Assembly (NCBI GenBank): GCA_943330835.2
Contig: CALQJH020000024.1
Coordinates: forward strand, 1-12,054
DNA length: 12,054 nt
Direction of reading: 5' to 3'
Source of the DNA: Candidatus Kuenenia stuttgartensis
Lineage (GTDB): Bacteria; Bacteroidota; Bacteroidia; Chitinophagales; Chitinophagaceae
Part shown: piece after piece, positions 7,306-12,054 of the stretch
How the letters are laid out: each line of letters opens with the position of its first letter
How positions within the stretch are numbered: position 1 is the stretch's first letter
Program-made: the position numbers and the translations under genes
Notes under the pieces: generated by a model
Told to the model about the DNA's origin: nothing
The model's input: the letters and a program-made list of their open reading frames with translations, nothing else
Database searches by the model: none

Positions 7306-8568
7306 GTGAATAAAAAAAATAGCACTTTCGTTGTAAAAAATACACAAGCCTTTAAAAACAAAATGTTGAATTGGGTTATACCGTTCAACATTTTTTGTTT
7401 ATTGGACAATAATAATTACCATTTTGAAAGTCCTGCATTTGAATGTTTATTGGCTGCAGATGCCATGGATGCTATTCAATTAACACATGCTACAGCATTT
7501 TCTGAGCTTAAGCAATTTTCTACAGCGCACCCAGGTTGGTTATTTGGTCATCTTAATTATCCTTCCATAAAAAAAGATGCATCCTATTTTCCTGATGGAT
7601 TTTTTTTTATTCCTAGATATATCATTAGGCTTTCAAAAGAATCAGTAAGCATTGAAGCTCAAGGAACTTCTCCTGAAAAAATATTTGAAGAAATTGAAGC
7701 GCAATCAGATGAGATTGGATCTGTAAAAAAATCAACCATTGCTATTAAAAATAAAACTTCTGAAAAAGAGTATTACCAGAAGCTTACTTCCATTAAGCAA
7801 CACTTGCAAAGAGGCGATTGTTATGAATTGAATTTTTGTCAGGAGTTCTTTGCTGAAAATGTTACATTGGATCCGCTTGCTGTTTTTTATACACTCAATA
7901 AAATTTCTCCTAATCCCTTCGCAGCTTTTTACAAAATTCAGGATAAGTATTGCGCTTGCGCAAGCCCGGAAAGATTTATAAAAAAATCTGGAACAACTAT
8001 AATATCACAGCCCATAAAGGGAACGAGTAAACGCTATTCAGCAGACTTGATAAAAGACCAGGCGTCAAAAGCATATCTAGAGACGAGCCCAAAAGAAAAA
8101 AGTGAGAATGTCATGATTGTGGATCTGGTAAGAAACGATCTCAGTAAAATCTGTACGGAAGGTTCTGTAGCAGTAAAAGAGTTATGTAGTATTTACAGCT
8201 TCCCTCAAGTGCACCAAATGATCAGTACCATAACAGGAACGGTTCATTGTGATACGCACTGGACGGACATTATGGAGGCCTGTTATCCAATGGGTTCTAT
8301 GACTGGCGCTCCCAAAAAAAGAGTGATGGAATTAATTGAACAATATGAGGACACGCCGAGAGGGTTATTCTCCGGAACAATTGGATATGTAACACCCGAA
8401 GGAGACTTTGATTTTAATGTAGTGATTCGAAGTTTATTTTACAATGAAACAGCAAAGCAGCTTTCTTTTAAAGCCGGTGGTGGCATTACGCATTTAAGTG
8501 ATATCGAAAAAGAGTATCAGGAAAGTTTGATAAAAGTAGCTACTATAAAATCAATATTGGAGGATTAG
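7306..8568 (+). CDS. pabB: Aminodeoxychorismate synthase component I
   Basis: Adds ammonia to chorismate to give 4-amino-4-deoxychorismate, the precursor of p-aminobenzoate for folate. A PabA-type glutaminase normally supplies the ammonia, and none lies in this window. The chorismate-binding domain is complete: GDCYELNF at 170-177, PIKGT at 236-240, IVDLVRNDLS at 271-280, PMGSMTGAPKKR at 328-339, GLFSGTIGY at 353-361, and GGGI at 391-394 followed by EKEYQES. K238 in PIKGT is the mark of PabB; anthranilate synthase has PIAGT there. The length is 420 residues against about 450 in E. coli. The start is GTG at 7306, 8 bp after the acidic protein's stop. The next in-frame ATG (7363, residue 20) would remove part of the N-domain but cannot be excluded. 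Likely co-transcribed with the acidic gene. Confidence 0.93.
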   Translation: MNKKNSTFVVKNTQAFKNKMLNWVIPFNIFCLLDNNNYHFESPAFECLLAADAMDAIQLTHATAFSELKQFSTAHPGWLFGHLNYPSIKKDASYFPDGFFFIPRYIIRLSKESVSIEAQGTSPEKIFEEIEAQSDEIGSVKKSTIAIKNKTSEKEYYQKLTSIKQHLQRGDCYELNFCQEFFAENVTLDPLAVFYTLNKISPNPFAAFYKIQDKYCACASPERFIKKSGTTIISQPIKGTSKRYSADLIKDQASKAYLETSPKEKSENVMIVDLVRNDLSKICTEGSVAVKELCSIYSFPQVHQMISTITGTVHCDTHWTDIMEACYPMGSMTGAPKKRVMELIEQYEDTPRGLFSGTIGYVTPEGDFDFNVVIRSLFYNETAKQLSFKAGGGITHLSDIEKEYQESLIKVATIKSILED

Positions 8569-8579
8569 TTTTAGGATTT

Positions 8580-8610
8580 AGGCCTGCCTCTTGGTTCCGG
8601 CCACGCCTGA
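8580..8610. other. GC-rich patch in the convergent pabB/transglycosylase gap
   Basis: The 56-bp gap between the two converging stops holds a 31-base stretch that is about 70% G+C, far above the surrounding DNA. It has short self-complementary pieces: GGCC (8581-8584) with GGCC (8599-8602), and AGGC with GCCT as an outer pair. A weak bidirectional hairpin is possible, but no T run follows on either strand, so I do not call it a terminator. Confidence 0.3.
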
Positions 8611-8624
8611 AATTATAGTCATCA

Positions 8625-9710
8625 TTACATATGATCTCCACTTAATACCAGCTGCACACATTCATTAAGAATGTCGTACTTATGGGATTGAAATAGTTTC
8701 ATTTTATCCGCAGGTAAAACCATTATGTATTCGCCAACTTTAGAAAGAATTTTATCAAAATCAGGATTGTATTTTTGAAATAAGGTATGGTCTATTCCAA
8801 TATTTTTTATAATCACTTTGGAAATATACTTACCTGAAACTCTTAAGCTGTCAGCATTTGCTAACTCTATTTCAGTTAAATTATTGCTGCTGTTGTTTTT
8901 AGTTTCGTTATTAAATTCTATATTTTTTGCTTCCATTACATAATGTGTAGCAATGAATTTCTTTACATGGTTTCTGCTTTCAAGAGGTAAATAATATTGC
9001 AAATTCCAAAAATCCCTGCTCCCACTTTTTTGAATGGCGCTATATACTCTTCCAGGACCTCCATTGTAAGCAGCAATAACCAAAAGCCAGTCATGCAAGT
9101 CTTTATAGAGCTTTAATAAAAAACGTGCGGCAGCATTGGTGCTTTTAAAATAATCTCTACGTTCATCATTGTATCGCCCTATTTTTAATCCATGATTTTT
9201 TGCGGTTTCGGGCATAAACTGCCAAGGTCCAGCAGCACCTACCCAACTTGTGGCGCTTGTTTTCAAACTGCTTTCAATAACAGCGAGATATTTTAATTCT
9301 TTTGGCAATCCATACTGTGAAAAAATTTGGTCTATCAAATCAAAATAAGGCGCTGCATAACTTTTCATTTTTACCAGCTGACTACTATGTTTTTTTAAAT
9401 AATCCCTCATGTAAAGCTCTGCATTTGGATTCACTTGAGAAGAATAGGGTTGATCAGGGTTGTAGTTGAATTTATTGAATAAATTTTTGAATCCATATTT
9501 TGTTAATTCGCTTAAGAACTGAACTTTTTCTTGCTGAGGTTTGCTGGTTGTTTCAATGATCGCACTAATCAAACTATCTTCTAAAAATTCTTTATTTTTT
9601 ATAGTATCTCTTGATGCTGTATCAAATTTGTAATGGAAAGAATTATGCTGTTCGGCATAGCTCCAATTTGAAACCAAGATGAACATTAATATGAATAAAC
9701 TTCTGTTCAT
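8625..9710 (-). CDS. Secreted MltD-like lytic transglycosylase without LysM repeats
   Basis: Predicted to cleave the glycan strands of peptidoglycan in the periplasm, leaving 1,6-anhydromuramic ends. It has 361 residues. Residues 1-19 form a signal peptide (hydrophobic FILMFILV, cleavage likely after SYA); there is no lipobox Cys, so it is not a lipoprotein. A helical region precedes the SLT domain at about 130-255. That domain contains the catalytic E146 in VIESSLK, then GAAGPWQFMPETA (158-170) and AAYNGGPGRV (213-222). A C-terminal segment of about 75 residues ends near LPADKMKLF and NECVQLVL. Many MltD relatives carry LysM wall-binding repeats after this point, and here there are none. The ATG overlaps the gatA stop by one base (TAATG), so translation is probably coupled to gatA. 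Confidence 0.9.
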   Translation of the reverse strand: MNRSLFILMFILVSNWSYAEQHNSFHYKFDTASRDTIKNKEFLEDSLISAIIETTSKPQQEKVQFLSELTKYGFKNLFNKFNYNPDQPYSSQVNPNAELYMRDYLKKHSSQLVKMKSYAAPYFDLIDQIFSQYGLPKELKYLAVIESSLKTSATSWVGAAGPWQFMPETAKNHGLKIGRYNDERRDYFKSTNAAARFLLKLYKDLHDWLLVIAAYNGGPGRVYSAIQKSGSRDFWNLQYYLPLESRNHVKKFIATHYVMEAKNIEFNNETKNNSSNNLTEIELANADSLRVSGKYISKVIIKNIGIDHTLFQKYNPDFDKILSKVGEYIMVLPADKMKLFQSHKYDILNECVQLVLSGDHM

Positions 9711-11152
9711 TAAATGATTGCTTCTGAATTTGATTGTAGCATTTCAGACAATTGCAATAAGGTGAGTTCATCCTTTTGCGGAGTTAATAGTTGAACGCCA
9801 AAAGGCAGGCCATTGCTGTGTTTAAAAAGGGGGAGTGCTATCGCAGGAAGTCCGGTTAAATTAGCAAATACAGTAAAAATATCTGCAAGGTACATGGCTA
9901 TAGTGTCTTTCTTTTTTTCTCCGATGGCAAATGCGGTTGTCGGACTTGTTGGCATAATGATCGCATCACAAGTTTTAAAGAGATGTTCCGTTTGTTCCAA
10001 AAGTAGTGTTCTTACTTGCTGCGCTTTGCTGTAATAAGCATCATAATATCCGCTGCTAAGCACAAAATTCCCCAGCATGATTCTGCGTTTTACTTCTTTA
10101 CCAAATCCTTCCGTTCTATTTTTAGTATAAAAATCATTTAAGTCTTTCACCGTTTCATTTCTTCGATGCCCGTATCTTATCCCATCATAACGCGACAGAT
10201 TACTACTGGCTTCGGCTGCTGTCAATACATAATAAGTGGGTACGATGTAATCCAATAAATTAAAGTCGATTTCGACAATATGATGGCCCTGTGCTTTTAA
10301 ATGTTCTAATACTTTTTGAATGGCGTTCGCTATTTCTTTATCAAGAGAAATATGATCCATGACTTGTTTGAAAATGGCAATAGTATATTTTTTATTTGCT
10401 GGGTTTGATAATTGGTCAACATTATTAAATGTAGATGTTTCATCCATCGTGCTATCAAAGTCATCATTCTTACCAATGACTTCTAATACCAAGGCAACAT
10501 CTTTTACTGTTTTTCCAAAAATGCCAATCTGGTCAAAAGAGGAAGCATAGGCAATGAGTCCATATCTTGAAATCTTTCCGTAGCTGGGTTTAAGACCAAC
10601 TATCCCACAAAAATCTGCGGGCTGCCTTACAGAGCCGCCTGTATCGCTTCCTAAGCTAACCATACAAAGGTTTGCCTGCACCGCAACAGCACTACCGCCA
10701 GAAGATCCACCCGGAACCTTGCTATTATCAATGGCATTTAATGTAGGTCCATAAACAGAATTCTCATTACTACTGCCCATTGCAAATTCATCGCAATTGC
10801 AGGAGCCGATAATGATGGCTTCTTCATCCAATAAATATTGAACCGCTGTAGCATTGTACATAGAGACGAAATCTTTGAGAATGGCTGAGCCGGCAGTGAC
10901 TTTATGATCTTTGTAGCAGATGACATCTTTTAGCGCAATAACTACTCCATGAAGCTTTTTGATGGGTGCGCCAGACTTTCTTTTCTCATCTAATCTTTTC
11001 GCAGTTTGCATGGCTTCTTCTGTGTATACTTCTACAAAAGCGTTTAAGTGCTGGTTATTGGATATGTTTTGTAGATAGTATTGCACAGCTTCTTCGCAGG
11101 AAGCTGTATTTGATAATAAGTTTTGATGGTATGTACGAATGTTGGTAAACAA
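9710..11152 (-). CDS. gatA: Asp/Glu-tRNA(Asn/Gln) amidotransferase subunit A
   Basis: Amidase subunit of GatCAB, which releases ammonia from glutamine and helps convert mischarged Glu-tRNA(Gln) or Asp-tRNA(Asn) to the correct aminoacyl-tRNA. It has 480 residues. The Ser-cisSer-Lys triad is K75 (ALKD), S150 (PGGSSGGS) and S174 (DTGGSVR). The spacings of 75 and 24 match those of Staphylococcus aureus GatA. The C-terminal half, including the substrate channel parts (RYGHR, RIMLGNFVLS), is present. The apparent start is TTG at 11152. The first ATG in frame is residue 48, inside the conserved LNAFVEV region, so it cannot be the start, and an in-frame TGA lies about 16 codons upstream. gatB and gatC are not in the window. 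The stop overlaps the transglycosylase start. Confidence 0.96.
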   Translation of the reverse strand: MFTNIRTYHQNLLSNTASCEEAVQYYLQNISNNQHLNAFVEVYTEEAMQTAKRLDEKRKSGAPIKKLHGVVIALKDVICYKDHKVTAGSAILKDFVSMYNATAVQYLLDEEAIIIGSCNCDEFAMGSSNENSVYGPTLNAIDNSKVPGGSSGGSAVAVQANLCMVSLGSDTGGSVRQPADFCGIVGLKPSYGKISRYGLIAYASSFDQIGIFGKTVKDVALVLEVIGKNDDFDSTMDETSTFNNVDQLSNPANKKYTIAIFKQVMDHISLDKEIANAIQKVLEHLKAQGHHIVEIDFNLLDYIVPTYYVLTAAEASSNLSRYDGIRYGHRRNETVKDLNDFYTKNRTEGFGKEVKRRIMLGNFVLSSGYYDAYYSKAQQVRTLLLEQTEHLFKTCDAIIMPTSPTTAFAIGEKKKDTIAMYLADIFTVFANLTGLPAIALPLFKHSNGLPFGVQLLTPQKDELTLLQLSEMLQSNSEAII

Positions 11153-11272
11153 AAATGAGCGGTAATTTTTTTGTAAAAAAATAGGCTGTAGTAGTCTTCA
11201 TCAATCAGGAGATAATTCCATTTCAATATAAAGAGTACTTCAGCCGTATTGTGCTAAATGCAGCAATATAAA

Positions 11273-11542
11273 TTATTTACTTGTTTCTTCCTTTTGGGTT
11301 AACTGTTGTTTCAATTCTTTAATTTCCTGATCTTTATCTTTTTCACCCATTCCTGTTTCAATTTCACTTTTAACGGTGTTTTTTGCGTCGTTAAATTCAC
11401 GAACGCCACGACCAACGCCTCTCATTAATTCGGGTATTTTTTTACCGCCAAAAAATAAAAGTACTGCCAATAAAACTAGTAACCACTCGCCGCCGCCTGG
11501 CATTGACAATAATAATGTTGAATTGCTAAATAAGTGTGACAT
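11273..11542 (-). CDS. tatA: Twin-arginine translocase subunit TatA
   Basis: Pore-forming TatA/E-type subunit of the Tat system, which exports folded proteins across the inner membrane. The chosen start gives 89 residues. A short membrane helix spans about 20-31 ([12 protein letters not shown]) after a polar E19, with the FGG hinge at 31-33. The amphipathic helix [17 protein letters not shown] covers 34-50, and a charged tail contains a likely coiled coil. FGGKKIPEL and the short length favour TatA over TatB. The frame is open to an ATG at 11584, but a -7 promoter box at 11561-11568 would start transcription downstream of it. The ATG at 11542 is therefore the better start. It lies 120 bp before gatA on the same strand, and no terminator is visible between them. 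Confidence 0.93.
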   Translation of the reverse strand: MSHLFSNSTLLLSMPGGGEWLLVLLAVLLFFGGKKIPELMRGVGRGVREFNDAKNTVKSEIETGMGEKDKDQEIKELKQQLTQKEETSK

Positions 11543-11560
11543 AATTAAAAATTTGAAGCA

Positions 11561-11568
11561 CAAAGATA
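11561..11568 (-). promoter_or_regulatory. Bacteroidota -7 promoter box (TATCTTTG) for tatA
   Basis: On the minus strand this reads TATCTTTG, identical to the box before clpX and a full match to TAnnTTTG. Transcription would begin near 11554, about 12 nt before the tatA ATG at 11542, giving a very short leader. No -33 TTG box is clear. The site may also drive gatA and the transglycosylase. Confidence 0.55.
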
Positions 11569-11645
11569 ATTGAAAAAATATCATTAGTGATACTTAATAG
11601 GTGTAAGAAAGTTAAAAATGGAATGAATTTTTGATGGGGAGAATA

Positions 11646-11688
11646 CAAATAAAAAGCAAAAGCGAAAATCATTGATTCTCGCTTTTGC
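11646..11688 (-). terminator. Intrinsic terminator after rplS
   Basis: Two arms, 11656-11670 and 11674-11688, pair over 15 positions: a perfect 10-bp GCAAAAGCGA/TCGCTTTTGC base, one A-C mismatch, then four more pairs, closed by an ATT loop. Read on the minus strand the stem is followed by TTTTTATTTG. It begins about 25 bp after the rplS stop. No T run follows on the plus strand, so it acts for rplS only. Confidence 0.88.
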
Positions 11689-11713
11689 AAATAGTATTGA
11701 TAATGAGGGCAGC

Positions 11714-12054
11714 TTATTTCTTCTTAGCACCCACCGCCATTCTTTTTTCTTTAATACGAGCGCTCTTACCGCTTCTTTCACGAAGGAAATAAAGCTTAGC
11801 ACGTCTAACACGACCCACTTTGTTAAGTACAATACTCTCGATATTTGGAGAGAAAGCTGGGAAAAGTCTTTCAACGCCAATACCATCACTTATTTTTCTA
11901 ACAGTGAATGTTGCTGTTGCACCAGTTCCCTGACGCTTGATCACATCACCTTTGAAACTTTGGATACGCTCTTTGTTACCCTCTTGAATCTTATAATTCA
12001 CTGTGATATTATCACCTGCTTTAAATGTCGGAAGCGTTGCTTTTGTAGTCAACT
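11714..12054 (-). CDS. rplS: 50S ribosomal protein L19 (5' end outside the window)
   Basis: Large-subunit ribosomal protein at the 30S/50S interface. About 112 residues are visible, including [49 protein letters not shown] and [26 protein letters not shown], which are the conserved L19 blocks in order. The tail ends in a basic AVGAKKK. The leftmost codon in frame at the window edge is TTG, but L19 proteins usually have roughly 10 or more residues before the FKAGD segment, so the gene most likely continues past 12054 and is cut by the window, not started at TTG. A strong terminator follows, so rplS ends its own transcript before tatA. Confidence 0.97.
   Translation of the reverse strand, partial: LTTKATLPTFKAGDNITVNYKIQEGNKERIQSFKGDVIKRQGTGATATFTVRKISDGIGVERLFPAFSPNIESIVLNKVGRVRRAKLYFLRERSGKSARIKEKRMAVGAKKK

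Noticed and set aside
11044..11226. A 60-codon minus-strand frame over the gatA start, as a sign of a frameshifted gatA N-terminus
   Set aside because: Its translation does not continue the GatA N-terminal pattern, and the TTG-started frame already holds the expected N-terminus. It is better read as a shadow.
11153..11272. Terminator or promoter between tatA and gatA
   Set aside because: Only a four-pair TGCT/AGCA hairpin and no full TAnnTTTG box were seen. I find nothing I can support in this 120-bp gap.
1..12054. CRISPR array, tRNA or rRNA, insertion sequence, or a defence or secondary-metabolite cluster
   Set aside because: No regularly spaced repeats, cloverleaf sequences, transposase motifs or terminal inverted repeats were seen. 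Almost all DNA is accounted for by housekeeping genes.

Overview
The window reads as a chromosomal housekeeping segment of a Bacteroidota bacterium, probably near Chitinophagaceae or a related lineage. Several signs point there. The DNA is AT-rich, and start codons follow A/T-rich leaders with no Shine-Dalgarno motif. Two genes carry the Bacteroidota-type -7 box TAnnTTTG (both read TATCTTTG). The sequence style of ClpP, PurA (GSTLKGIGP), TatA and the MltD-like transglycosylase also fits. The family assignment is an inference from recalled sequence style, not from a search.

Left part, plus strand: atpA (F1 alpha subunit) ends at a clean intrinsic terminator, with no atpG behind it. A membrane zinc metallopeptidase of the YugP/Zn_peptidase_2 type follows, then two different clpP genes in tandem and a second terminator. 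clpX comes next with its own -7 box. The three Clp genes supply an AAA+ unfoldase and two peptidase subunits, each with a complete Ser-His-Asp triad.

Middle part, plus strand: purA (IMP to adenylosuccinate), then a small gene for a Lys- and Asp-rich low-complexity protein of unknown function. Almost touching it is pabB (chorismate to aminodeoxychorismate, folate route), which starts at GTG. pabB converges with the minus-strand block across a 56-bp gap that contains a GC-rich patch.

Right part, minus strand, read from right to left: rplS (L19, start lost at the window edge) with a strong terminator, then tatA with its own -7 box, then gatA (Glu-tRNA(Gln) amidotransferase A, apparent TTG start), then a secreted MltD-like lytic transglycosylase. 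The transglycosylase start overlaps the gatA stop as TAATG. tatA, gatA and the transglycosylase may form one transcript.

There is no mobile element, CRISPR array, tRNA, rRNA or defence cassette, and no intergenic gap longer than 200 bp. I did not find a convincing undescribed multi-gene system. The best leads are the acidic/basic protein with an SSB-like C-terminal tip, the tandem non-identical ClpPs, and a hairpin that encloses the metallopeptidase start codon.
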